Positions 44,673 through 53,469 of a DNA stretch of 64,000 nucleotides are shown one piece after another (within the stretch, counting starts at the first letter, position 1; each line of letters begins with the position of its first letter). The position numbers and the translations under genes were made by a program. The DNA comes from Nocardia sp. NBC_00508 (GTDB taxonomy: Bacteria; Actinomycetota; Actinomycetes; Mycobacteriales; Mycobacteriaceae): the NCBI RefSeq assembly GCF_036346875.1, contig NZ_CP107852.1:5022001-5086000 (forward strand), read 5' to 3'. The notes beneath the pieces were generated by a model. That model saw nothing but the letters and a program-made list of their open reading frames with translations. It ran no database searches and was not told the DNA's origin.

Positions 44673-45983
44673 GTGACCGACCCACCGGAGCGAAAGTCCG
44701 CCGGGAGGCGCGGTGCACGCGACCCGGCTGGCTCCGGCGCGTCCAGGTCCGTAGGGTCGGACCCCATGGCGAGAACCTGGCCAGAGGCGCGATCGAACCG
44801 AGCGGCTCGAACCGGGGCGAAGCGGTCCGGTGCGGGCGGTGGGTCACCCGGCCGAACGGCGAGGAACCGGAAGCGTTCCACTGAGACTCCCGAACCGTCT
44901 GTGCCGCAGTCTGATTCGACTCCGCCGCAGCGGGATCAGGACGGCGTCGAGATCTACGATCCGCTGGGCCTCTATCGCCAGAAGGGCGAGCGTTCCCACC
45001 AACCGCTGCGCGCCCGCTGGGATCCCACCGCCCCCGACGAGGGCAGAGCCAGGGCACGTCCCGACCGGGACGCCAAGAAGCAAAGCGCCCTCGGCAGATT
45101 CGTCTCGACCTACGGTTGGCGGGCGTACGCCCTCCCGGTGCTGATCGTGATCACCGTATTGGTGGTCGTGGACGCGATCCGCGCCACCGGCAACGGCAGC
45201 ACCGATGACACGAACACCACCGCCGTCACCGGCACCCCCGACGCCACCGGGGCGGACGCCGGACTCGGGCGCCTGAGCTCGGGCACCGCGACCGTGGGCA
45301 TCATCGGCGCCCCGCCCGGGGACGGGCACTTTCCCACCGATCTGCCCACCGGGGCGCTGCCCGAGGGCGGGCCGTTCACCGAGACCGGCGCGGGCACCTG
45401 GCGCGTCGTGGCCGGTGCCACCGCACAGGTCGGCACCGGAACTCAGACGGTCTTCCGCTACACCGTGGAGATCGAGGACGGCGTGGACACCTCCGCCTTC
45501 GGCGGCGACGAGGCTATGGCCACGATGGTCGACTCCACCCTCGCCAACCCGAAGGGCTGGGCACACGACAGCAAGTTCGCGTTCCGCCGGGTCGACCAGG
45601 GCGGGGTGGACTTTCGCATCTCGCTCACCTCGCGAGGATCCAGCCGCAAGGAATGTGGGTTCGACATTCCGATCGACACCTCCTGCTACAACGCCAGCGG
45701 CCGTCGCGTGGTGCTGTCCGAGGTCCGCTGGGTGCGTGGCGCGCTGGCGTTCGAGGGCGATATCGGGTCGTATCGGCAGTACCTGATCAACCATGAGGTC
45801 GGCCACGCCATCGGCTATCACCAGCACCAGCCGTGCGAGACCGACGGGGGGCTCGCGCCGGTGATGATGCAGCAGACCTTCGGCACCAGAAACGACGACA
45901 TCGCCGTGTTGGACCCGCACGGCCTCGTCCCCAAGGACGGCAAGCGCTGCCGGTTCAACTCCTGGCCCTACCCGCGCGGGTAG
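44673..45983 (+). CDS. DUF3152 zinc-protease-like membrane protein (Rv3207c type)
   Basis: Protein of about 436 residues. A long basic, disordered cytoplasmic part covers the first 150 residues, followed by one membrane helix (YALPVLIVITVLVVVDAI) and an extracellular domain. That domain ends with the metzincin-like motif HEVGHAIGYHQH (HExxHxxGxxH) near residue 375, a zinc-binding site, and Cys residues likely in disulfides. The start may be GTG 44673 or GTG 44637 at the repeat boundary; the former gives VTDPPERKSAG. Protease activity is likely from the motif but unproven. Confidence 0.88.
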   Translation: MTDPPERKSAGRRGARDPAGSGASRSVGSDPMARTWPEARSNRAARTGAKRSGAGGGSPGRTARNRKRSTETPEPSVPQSDSTPPQRDQDGVEIYDPLGLYRQKGERSHQPLRARWDPTAPDEGRARARPDRDAKKQSALGRFVSTYGWRAYALPVLIVITVLVVVDAIRATGNGSTDDTNTTAVTGTPDATGADAGLGRLSSGTATVGIIGAPPGDGHFPTDLPTGALPEGGPFTETGAGTWRVVAGATAQVGTGTQTVFRYTVEIEDGVDTSAFGGDEAMATMVDSTLANPKGWAHDSKFAFRRVDQGGVDFRISLTSRGSSRKECGFDIPIDTSCYNASGRRVVLSEVRWVRGALAFEGDIGSYRQYLINHEVGHAIGYHQHQPCETDGGLAPVMMQQTFGTRNDDIAVLDPHGLVPKDGKRCRFNSWPYPRG

Positions 45984-46162
45984 GGGTGTGGAATGTCGAC
46001 GATCCAGCCGCGACGGACAGGGTGGGTTGTCGCCGCAGGCCGGTGATGCGCGACGATGGGTCGGGAAGAAGGGGCCGGTCGTCGGTGTTGCATAGTTGGG
46101 CGCCCGCGAAGGGCGCGCCATACCGCCGTCCGATCGGCCAAGCGATTCGAGGAGTCCTGGAC

Positions 46163-47347
46163 GTGTCATCACCCAAGTCCCTGCCGCCACTTGTCGAGCC
46201 GGCCGCGGAGCTGACCAGGGATGAGGTAGCCCGGTACAGCCGACACCTGATCATCCCGGATCTCGGCGTGGACGGGCAGAAGCGTCTGAAGAACGCCAAA
46301 GTGCTGGTGATCGGCGCGGGCGGTCTCGGCTCGCCCGCCCTGCTGTATCTGGCCGCCGCGGGCGTCGGCACGCTGGGCATCGTCGAGTTCGACGAGGTGG
46401 ACTCCTCCAACCTGCAGCGCCAGATCATCCACGGTGAATCCGACATCGGCCGCCCCAAGGCCGACAGCGCGCGCGACTCGATCCTGGAGATCAACTCCGG
46501 TATCGATGTGCGGCTGCACAAGATCCGGCTGGAACCCGAGAACGCGGTCGAGCTGTTCGGTGCATACGACCTGATCGTCGACGGCACCGACAACTTCGCC
46601 ACCCGCTACCTGGTCAACGACGCCGCGGTGCTGGCGGGCAAGCCGTACGTGTGGGGCTCGATCTACCGGTTCGAGGGCCAGGTCTCGGTGTTCTGGGAGG
46701 ACGCGCCGGACGGACGCGGCATCAACTATCGCGACCTGTACCCCGAGGCCCCGCCGCCCGGCATGGTGCCGTCCTGCGCCGAGGGCGGTGTGCTCGGCGT
46801 GCTGTGCGCGTCGATCGGGTCGGTGATGGTGACCGAGGCGATCAAGCTGCTCACCGGCATCGGCGAGCCCCTGCTTGGCAGGCTGATGGTGTACGACGCA
46901 CTGGACATGAACTACCGGACGATCAAGCTGCGCCGCGACCCGGAGCGCCAGCCGATCACCGAGCTGATCGACTACGAGGCGTTCTGCGGCGTGGTGTCCG
47001 AGGAGGGGCAGGCGGCCGCGGCCGGGTCCACCATCACCGCACGCGAGCTCAAGGACTTGTTCGACGCGGGCAAGGAGATCGAGCTGATCGACGTGCGCGA
47101 GCCGGTCGAATGGGACATCGTGCACATCGAGGGCGCCAAGCTCATCCCGAAGGACCGCATCCTGTCCGGCGAGGCCCTGGCCGAGCTGCCGCAGAACCGC
47201 CCGATCGTGCTGCACTGCAAGACCGGCGTGCGCTCCGCCGAGGCCTTGGCCGCCCTGAAGCGGGCGGGCTTCGCCGACGCCACCCACCTGCAAGGCGGCG
47301 TGATCGCCTGGGCCAACCAGATCGATAAATCGCTGCCGGTGTACTGA
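46163..47347 (+). CDS. moeZ: MoeZ/MoeB1 sulfur-carrier activating enzyme with rhodanese domain
   Basis: Cytoplasmic enzyme of 394 residues that adenylates and sulfurates ubiquitin-like sulfur carriers (such as CysO and MoaD) for thiolation pathways. The N-terminal E1-like domain has VLVIGAGGLGSPALLYLAAAGVG near residue 45 and catalytic-region residues around RYLVNDAAVLAGKPYVWGSI. The C-terminal rhodanese domain has the active-site Cys in LHCKTGVRSAE near residue 355. GTG 46163 follows GAGGAG at 46149-46154. Length matches M. tuberculosis MoeZ. Confidence 0.94.
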   Translation: MSSPKSLPPLVEPAAELTRDEVARYSRHLIIPDLGVDGQKRLKNAKVLVIGAGGLGSPALLYLAAAGVGTLGIVEFDEVDSSNLQRQIIHGESDIGRPKADSARDSILEINSGIDVRLHKIRLEPENAVELFGAYDLIVDGTDNFATRYLVNDAAVLAGKPYVWGSIYRFEGQVSVFWEDAPDGRGINYRDLYPEAPPPGMVPSCAEGGVLGVLCASIGSVMVTEAIKLLTGIGEPLLGRLMVYDALDMNYRTIKLRRDPERQPITELIDYEAFCGVVSEEGQAAAAGSTITARELKDLFDAGKEIELIDVREPVEWDIVHIEGAKLIPKDRILSGEALAELPQNRPIVLHCKTGVRSAEALAALKRAGFADATHLQGGVIAWANQIDKSLPVY

Positions 47348-47369
47348 GCTGCAAAACCAGCACAGCCAC

Positions 47370-47388
47370 GGCGCGCCGCAGGCGCGCC
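47370..47388. terminator. GGCGCGCC hairpin after moeZ
   Basis: GGCGCGCC occurs at 47370-47377 and 47381-47388 with 3 bases between. Each copy is self-complementary and the two can form an 8-bp stem. It lies in the moeZ-TIGR02569 gap. The AAAATAAA on the right would be a T-run only for leftward transcription, so its role is unsure. Confidence 0.4.
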
Positions 47389-47414
47389 AAAATAAACACA
47401 GTTACCGTACGGCC

Positions 47415-48266
47415 GTGACTTCTGTGGAACCTCCCGAGCACGTGCGCGCCACGTTCGGTCTGCGCGAAGTGACCCCGGTTTCGCTCGGCGACTGGGAGGG
47501 TGGCTGGCGCTGCGGGGATGTGGTGCTCAGTCCGGTCGCCGATCACGCGCGCGCGGCGTGGTCGGCGAAGGTGCGCGAGACGTTGCGGGCGGACGGGTTG
47601 CGGCTGGCCCGCCCGGTGCGCGCCACCGACGGACGCTATGTCGTGTCCGGCTGGCGCGCGGACACCTATCTGGAGGGCGCCCCGGAACCACGGCACGACG
47701 AGGTGGTCTCGGTGTCGCTGCGGCTGCATCAGGCTACGGCGAAGTTGGAGCGGCCCCGCTTCCTATCGCAGCCGCCGGTCGTGCCCTGGGTGGATGTGGA
47801 CGTGTTCGCCGCCGCGGACCGCGCTGCGTGGGAGGCGGTGCCGCTGCGCACCTTGCGCGCGGGCGGCGCGCTGCTGACGACCTCGCCGGACGGCCAGCGC
47901 AGCCTGGAACTCATCGGTCAGCTGGCCACCCTGCGCAAGCCGGTGCAGACGCCGGCGCAACTGGTGCACGGCGACCTCTTCGGCACCGTGTTGTTCGCCG
48001 GTTCGTACACTCCCGGCCTCACCGATATCACCCCGTACTGGCGGCCCGTGCCGTGGGCGGCGGCGGTCGTCGTGATCGACGCACTGGCTTGGGGCGGCGC
48101 GGACGACGGGTTGCTGGATCGCTGGTCCGATCTTCCGGAGTGGCCGCAGATGTTGTTGCGGGCGGTCATGTTCCGGCTCGCGGTGCACGCGCTGCACCCG
48201 CGCTCCACGCCGCAGGCGTTCCCCGGTCTGGCCCGCACCGCCGACATGGTTCGCCTGACTCTCTGA
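47415..48266 (+). CDS. TIGR02569-family protein (Rv3205c type)
   Basis: Protein of 283 residues conserved in mycolic-acid actinobacteria. It starts VTSVEPPEHVRATFGL. The segment QLVHGDLFGTVLFAG near residue 178 resembles the catalytic loop HGDLxxxN of aminoglycoside/choline phosphotransferase folds, but the Asn is missing. A following LTDITPYWRPVPWAAAVVVIDALAWGGAD recalls the metal-binding segment of that fold. It may be a kinase-like protein of unknown activity. Together with moeZ it is the last gene following the M. tuberculosis order. Confidence 0.83.
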   Translation: MTSVEPPEHVRATFGLREVTPVSLGDWEGGWRCGDVVLSPVADHARAAWSAKVRETLRADGLRLARPVRATDGRYVVSGWRADTYLEGAPEPRHDEVVSVSLRLHQATAKLERPRFLSQPPVVPWVDVDVFAAADRAAWEAVPLRTLRAGGALLTTSPDGQRSLELIGQLATLRKPVQTPAQLVHGDLFGTVLFAGSYTPGLTDITPYWRPVPWAAAVVVIDALAWGGADDGLLDRWSDLPEWPQMLLRAVMFRLAVHALHPRSTPQAFPGLARTADMVRLTL

Positions 48267-48439
48267 GTGCGGAATATCCGCTGTTCGGAATGCTTTCCGT
48301 GCCGTGCTGGACAGAATCGCGCGGAGCCGGACGCCGTGGGTGCCCCCGTGATAAGTTTTCCGCAGTATCGCCGCCGTGAGTCTCCGTCGGGTTGGAGATC
48401 AGCGCGGTCCGCGACGAGGGGTTTCGAGGACGGGGCAGG

Positions 48440-50332
48440 GTGAGAATTCAACCGCGGCAACAGATTCTGGATCTGTGGCGCTCCGCGCTATCGGTGTCCT
48501 GGGACGGCGCCGAGTGGCACTGGGGTGGTCGCATGGCCGCCAATTCGATCAGCGATTCCGAGCAATTGTTGTGCCTGCTGTATCCGGCGACCGAGATCGA
48601 AAGCCTCGCGCTGGATCGCCCCGACAGCATGGCCGACGACGTCAGTTCGGTCCTGTCGCCGTTCGGCGGTCAGACGAAGATCGGAACCGTCGTGATCACC
48701 TTGCTGGAGGACTACATCCTCCGCAATACCCACCGGGTGGGACCGGACGGCGAACCGGACGGTGACGGCGAACCGGACGGCGAGCCCATCTTCGCCTCGG
48801 GCAGCTACCTGCGTTCGGCCGACGAGCGCGAACCCACTGCGGTGCAGCGTGATATCGAGGTCGTCGACTCGTACTCCATGTCATTGACGCTGTGCCTGGC
48901 CGGGCTGCGCTTCCTGCGGGTCTACGAGGGCTGGGTGCGCGCGGAGGGGCGCGCCAATCTCATCGATCGGATCGAGAAGCTCAACGGAAGGCTCAGTGCC
49001 CGCCTCACCGCCGCGATGACCGGCTTGGTCCGCAGTTTCGTGGTCAATACGGTGGAGCCGAAATCCGATGCGGGACAAGTGATGCTCGGCATGCTGAATC
49101 AGAGCGACCTGCCGCCCAAGGCGGTCGCCGAAGGCATCACGCGCAGCCTGGAGCGAGTCCGCGCCCGGCTGCGCAACGACATCACGCTCGGGCAGACGCC
49201 GGACACCGAGCTGGACGATGAGGAATTGCTGTTCGAATGCGGCTGGAGCTGGGGCCTGGTTCGCGACGCGGCTCCGGTCGGCTTCGTCGACTGCGCCATC
49301 GCCATGCAGCCCGGTATCGCCGATCCGCGCCCGTACCTGTACTTCACCGTCATCGCGCTGGACGGCATCAACGACCTGATCTCCCAGCGCACAAGGGAAC
49401 TGGACCTGCTCGACGAACAGCAGTACCGGCTTGCCGAGGCGCTGCGGATTCGCTGGGACCTGACCCAGCGTTACTGGTCGACGGTCGCCCGGTTCGGTTC
49501 CGATTCCTGGCCGCTGGAGGACATTCCGTGGCGCACCTCCGACGGCGAGGAATCGGACTACTTCAGTCTCATCGTGTCCGCCGTGCTGATCCAGGATCTG
49601 ATCAACCGCACCGCCTCCGATGACGACTTGACCAGAGCCGTGTCGATTTTCGACGAACTGGCCAGGCGCGGCCGGATCATCCGCCGGACCACGCGCGACG
49701 ACCCGGCGGTGCGTATGCACGCGCCCGGCGTGCGATTGTCCTTGCGCGGCACCGAAACTGTCGACAGCGGGCCGCTGTTGCAGTGGGAGGTCTCGGATTT
49801 CGCCGCCGTGCTGTTGAAGCGGCTACTGCAAGCCGCCCGGCTCTCCAGCAATATCACCGCCCGCGACCGGCTGATGGATCTGGCCAAATCGACGATGGAT
49901 CATCTGGAAGCGCGCATCATCACCTCCGGTCGCGCGGCCGGGCTCTGGGACGATCCCGCCGGAGTCTTCGGCAACGGCACGGCGCGGGAGACGCAGCCGT
50001 CCTGGTACATGACCGAGCGCGTGATCGAATGCCTGGTCAGCGCGGACCGCACGTTCCGCGAGCCACCGTTGACCTCCCCGGCGATGGTGGTGCGCGCGGT
50101 CGAACTGCTCAACGAGGCCGAGCACCTGCTCAACCAGGAGATGCTGAGCGTCAGCATCGACGATGTCTCGGAGAACCGGATCACCCTGGACCGGGTGGAG
50201 GAGAACCTCGAGCAAGCCAGGCAACTGGTCGCCCGCAGGCAGGCGGGCACGGCGTTCGTGCTCGCCGCCGACGCGCTGCGCGAACTGCACAAACTGGCCT
50301 ATGCCCGCATGGACGCGACAAGGGCCACGTAA
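48440..50332 (+). CDS. SCO2524-like family protein
   Basis: Protein of about 630 residues, without membrane helix or catalytic motif that I can name. The start QPRQQILDLWRSALSVSWDGAEWHWGG and the gene order with the next three genes suggest the uncharacterised actinobacterial SCO2524 family. Most of the protein is helical. A GDGEPDG repeat near residue 110 is a low-complexity insert (GPDGEPDGDGEPDGEP). GTG 48440 follows GAGGA; a TTG at 48392 would add 16 residues. It is followed by the P-loop gene after 2 bases. Function unknown; assignment to the family is from memory of family names and should be checked. Confidence 0.68.
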   Translation: MRIQPRQQILDLWRSALSVSWDGAEWHWGGRMAANSISDSEQLLCLLYPATEIESLALDRPDSMADDVSSVLSPFGGQTKIGTVVITLLEDYILRNTHRVGPDGEPDGDGEPDGEPIFASGSYLRSADEREPTAVQRDIEVVDSYSMSLTLCLAGLRFLRVYEGWVRAEGRANLIDRIEKLNGRLSARLTAAMTGLVRSFVVNTVEPKSDAGQVMLGMLNQSDLPPKAVAEGITRSLERVRARLRNDITLGQTPDTELDDEELLFECGWSWGLVRDAAPVGFVDCAIAMQPGIADPRPYLYFTVIALDGINDLISQRTRELDLLDEQQYRLAEALRIRWDLTQRYWSTVARFGSDSWPLEDIPWRTSDGEESDYFSLIVSAVLIQDLINRTASDDDLTRAVSIFDELARRGRIIRRTTRDDPAVRMHAPGVRLSLRGTETVDSGPLLQWEVSDFAAVLLKRLLQAARLSSNITARDRLMDLAKSTMDHLEARIITSGRAAGLWDDPAGVFGNGTARETQPSWYMTERVIECLVSADRTFREPPLTSPAMVVRAVELLNEAEHLLNQEMLSVSIDDVSENRITLDRVEENLEQARQLVARRQAGTAFVLAADALRELHKLAYARMDATRAT

Positions 50333-50334
50333 CC

Positions 50335-51246
50335 ATGATCGTGTTCGCGACCTCCGACAAGGGCGGTACCGGACGTTCGGTGACCAGCTGCAATCTCGCC
50401 TACCGGCTGTGCCTGAGCGGGATGAGCGTGGCCTATCTCGATTTCGACTTCGGTTCGCCGACCGCGGGCGCCCTGTTCGAAATCGGTTCGGTGGAGCGGG
50501 GAACCCCGGATGGGGACGGGCTGCACGAGTATCTGCTCGGGAAGAACGGCATCGCCCGGCAGATCGACGTGCGGGCCAAGACCGATCGGGTCGGATTGCG
50601 CAAGATGCGGACCAGGACCGGACGGCTGGTCCTGTTCCCCGGTGATGAAGGCGGCGCGGAGTTCGACAGCATCAACGACGACGTGGTCCGCCGTTGCACG
50701 GAACTGTTCGTCGGCCTCGAACAGGAGTTCAAGGTCTGTTTCGTGGACCTGAGCGCGGGCCGCTCGCTGGCGATGGAGCTGGCGCTGCGCGCGACGGCGG
50801 CACCGCAGCTGGCCTCGAAGACGGTGCGGTGGCTGGTCTTCCACCGCTGGACGCGCCAGCACATCCTGGCGGCCAGCGGACTGGTCCACGGTCCGCACGG
50901 GTTACTGGAGACCGGCAGCCAGTGCAAGCACGACCCGCAGAAGCTGCTCGCGAACATTCGCTACGTGCGCACCGCGGTGCCACAAGTGAACGAGATGACC
51001 GGCGGCCCAGGCGCGGCGCAGGTCAAGTGGTTGCAGGAACAGAACGGGGCCTTGGTCACGTTGGCGGGCAAGAACCGGCTCGGCGCGACATCCCTGCTCG
51101 GCAAGACTCCGGTGGAGCCGGTGCTGCAATGGCGTGAGCAGATCATCTTGGACGCCGACGTGGCCAACAGCATCGCCAACGAGGAGACCTCCGCCGCCTT
51201 CAACCAGCTTGCCGGTCGGCTCCTGCACGCCGCCACCTGGGAATAG
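50335..51246 (+). CDS. Variant P-loop ATPase-like protein, SCO2523-like
   Basis: Protein of 303 residues with a ParA/MinD-like fold. The nucleotide loop reads DKGGTGRSVTSCNLAYRL, where the deviant Walker A KGGxGK[ST] has Arg in place of the second Lys but keeps the signature Lys and Ser. A' is seen as YLDFDFGSPTAG. The rest is not recognisable as a known ParA. Loss of the P-loop Lys usually weakens ATP hydrolysis, so it may bind nucleotide without cycling. It lies in the operon between the SCO2524-like and SCO2522-like genes. Role unknown. Confidence 0.74.
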   Translation: MIVFATSDKGGTGRSVTSCNLAYRLCLSGMSVAYLDFDFGSPTAGALFEIGSVERGTPDGDGLHEYLLGKNGIARQIDVRAKTDRVGLRKMRTRTGRLVLFPGDEGGAEFDSINDDVVRRCTELFVGLEQEFKVCFVDLSAGRSLAMELALRATAAPQLASKTVRWLVFHRWTRQHILAASGLVHGPHGLLETGSQCKHDPQKLLANIRYVRTAVPQVNEMTGGPGAAQVKWLQEQNGALVTLAGKNRLGATSLLGKTPVEPVLQWREQIILDADVANSIANEETSAAFNQLAGRLLHAATWE

Positions 51247-51304
51247 ATCCGAACTCGCCTACGCTTTCGCGAAAGCACGATCCCGGAAGGGTTGTCGATC
51301 AGCA

Positions 51305-52318
51305 GTGGATCACGTAGCAGGCTATAGCGAGGCGACCGAGCGTCCGCGGGTCGCTCAGGTCCCGTTGTCCCACCTGTCCATCGAGGTGGGTCACTTCTAC
51401 ATGAACGATCTCAGCAACGGTGCGGATCGTATCCGTGCGCAGTTCCGTAAGATCGCACCGCTGATCCCGGCGTTCACCGCGGCGGCGCAGGCCGAGTTCG
51501 GGCCGCGTGCGCGGGTGAGCACCTGCTTCCTGATCGACGACTACTTCCGGCACGACACCGATCCGGGCGAGATCCTCGGCAAGCTGCTCGGTGCCGCAGC
51601 CGAGTGCGGTATGACCATCGACTATCTGGCACGCGAGGCGGGATGCTTCGAGGCGCCATCCGGCTCGTCCGGTGACCGCCGCATCCCGTTGGCGGAGATG
51701 GTGGCCGCGCGCATCGTGGCCGAGCCGCAAGAGGGCTCGAACGGACGGCGCCCGCCCACCGCGGAGTCCGGCTGGCTGTGCAACGGGCGCAGGGCATCCG
51801 ACGACGAGCCCGGTCAGGCCATGCACCGCCTGCCGTACGAGCCGCCGGAGGAGTTCGGCAGGCGCGAGCATTCGATCTTCCTCGACGTGCAGATGTGGAG
51901 CAAGCAGACCAAGAAAGTGAACGGCCGGGCCGAGGTGCACACGAAATGGTCGTGCCCCTTCCTCGCGTCGATCTGGCAGCTGCTGCGGCTCGGGATGCTG
52001 CGCTACGACGGCGAACCCATCGTCGACCCGCAGTTGTGGCGGCCCGAGGACGGCTGGCCGCCGCAGTGGTGGGAGATGCCCGCCGTCGTGAAACTCAACC
52101 CGCAGGCCAAACCGTTCGCCGCCTATCGGTCGCTGTCGCTGCTCCCGCAGCGGTATCTGGGTATCGAACACGCGGTGCGGGTAATCCTGGATCACATCGA
52201 TCTCGAGGAGGAAGTGGTCGAGCAGATCATCGCGCGGGGCGGCGACGAGGGCGTCCCGGTTACCGTGCCGCGCAAGGTGACCGAGCGGATGAGCCACTAT
52301 TTGCTGGATGGGTCCTGA
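51305..52318 (+). CDS. SCO2522-like family protein
   Basis: Soluble protein of about 337 residues, with the conserved-looking N-terminal VPLSHLSIEVGHFYMNDLSNGADRIRAQFRKIAP and the segment VSTCFLIDDYFRHDTDPGEILGKLL. A WSKQTKKVNGRAEVHTKWSCPFLASIWQLLRLGMLR stretch is rich in aromatic and basic residues. No motif points to an enzyme class. GTG 51305 is in frame 14 bases after a GGAAGG site, which is long, so the start is uncertain. Its stop is followed at once by the SCO2521-like gene. Function unknown. Confidence 0.68.
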   Translation: MDHVAGYSEATERPRVAQVPLSHLSIEVGHFYMNDLSNGADRIRAQFRKIAPLIPAFTAAAQAEFGPRARVSTCFLIDDYFRHDTDPGEILGKLLGAAAECGMTIDYLAREAGCFEAPSGSSGDRRIPLAEMVAARIVAEPQEGSNGRRPPTAESGWLCNGRRASDDEPGQAMHRLPYEPPEEFGRREHSIFLDVQMWSKQTKKVNGRAEVHTKWSCPFLASIWQLLRLGMLRYDGEPIVDPQLWRPEDGWPPQWWEMPAVVKLNPQAKPFAAYRSLSLLPQRYLGIEHAVRVILDHIDLEEEVVEQIIARGGDEGVPVTVPRKVTERMSHYLLDGS

Positions 52319-52319
52319 T

Positions 52320-53462
52320 ATGAGCGGAGCGTCGCACTCCTGCTCCGGCCGCGACCAGCCCTCGCACGGCGAGCGGCTGCGCCGGTTGGCGGGCGTGGCC
52401 CGTGCGAGGCGCGGCCCGCGGTCGGTTCGGAGGCCAACGCTGGCCGGGAGGTCCCAGCGGGCGGTGCCCGAAACCCTCTCGGCACCAGCGCCTTCCACTG
52501 GCATGCCGCTGATTCTGCTCGGTGAGGTCCGCACCTGCCTGGTGCCGGATTCGACGGCGCTCGGACGCGACTTGCTGGAGGAACTGCTCGCGCTGATACC
52601 CGGACGCCGGGTGCTGTGGCGTGAGCGTCCGACGACGCTGGCCACGTCGCCGACCACCGCGGTCGGGGTCGATTGCCAGCTGGCCGTCAAGCCGCGTGGC
52701 AGTGTGCGCGCGATCGGGACGGTGGCGACCAACGCGGTGGTCGTCGGCGGACGGGTGCTGCAGAGTTCGGCGCACACCACGGTCGTCCCCGCCGAGGTGC
52801 GGCAGCGGCAGACGTGGTCGCACTACCTCACTCGGGTCGGGGTGACGGAGGTGGTCTCAAAGGTCACCGAGGCGACCAGCGGTGAGTTGGCCGACGGCTT
52901 CCTCGCCGCCGGTGAGCAGCCCGACGGCGTCCTGGATCTGGCCTCGATCAGTCAGCGGCTGCTCGCCAAGATTCGGATGGACATGCGCCTGGATCAGCAC
53001 GCGCCGATGCAGACACGCACGGCGCGGCTGCGCTGGGCCGCGCGGATCGCCGAGGTGCCCCGCCCGATGCTGACATTCCAGTTGCAGGACGAGCTGGTGC
53101 GCACGGTACTGGTGACCGTGCGTGACGAGTCGGAACTCGAGGTGGCGCATCGCTTCTGCGAGGACCTCGCGCTGCACGACTGGCTGCTCACTGTCGCGGA
53201 CACGGTGGTCGAGGAGGCCGACCTCTACCCGCCGGCCAGCGCGGAGTCGGCCGCGATCATCGCGCCGCTGCTCACCAACCTGGCGCACCTGTGGATGCCC
53301 GGTGCCCATGCGCCGGGGGCGCTACGTGGCCTCTGGGAGCAACTGGATCGCGACCCCGGCTTCACCCGGGAATGGTCGGCGCGGGTGGGCCAGCTGCGCG
53401 ACCGGATGTCGGTGGCGACGCTGGCGGCCATGCGCGCCTCCACGATCAACGCCCCGGATTGA
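52320..53462 (+). CDS. SCO2521-like family protein
   Basis: Protein of about 380 residues, the last gene of the cassette. It begins with a basic, disordered N-terminus (SGASHSCSGRDQPSHGERLR), then a domain starting PLILLGEVRTCLVPDSTALGRDLLEELLALIPGRRVLWRERP. The second half is helical (ELEVAHRFCEDLALHDWLLTVADTVVEEADLYPPAS). No active-site motif is recognised. ATG 52320 follows the stop of the preceding gene by one base; an ATG at 52308 would overlap it. The gene converges on the channel-like gene with a 7-base gap. Function unknown. Confidence 0.66.
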   Translation: MSGASHSCSGRDQPSHGERLRRLAGVARARRGPRSVRRPTLAGRSQRAVPETLSAPAPSTGMPLILLGEVRTCLVPDSTALGRDLLEELLALIPGRRVLWRERPTTLATSPTTAVGVDCQLAVKPRGSVRAIGTVATNAVVVGGRVLQSSAHTTVVPAEVRQRQTWSHYLTRVGVTEVVSKVTEATSGELADGFLAAGEQPDGVLDLASISQRLLAKIRMDMRLDQHAPMQTRTARLRWAARIAEVPRPMLTFQLQDELVRTVLVTVRDESELEVAHRFCEDLALHDWLLTVADTVVEEADLYPPASAESAAIIAPLLTNLAHLWMPGAHAPGALRGLWEQLDRDPGFTREWSARVGQLRDRMSVATLAAMRASTINAPD

Positions 53463-53469
53463 ACTCGGG

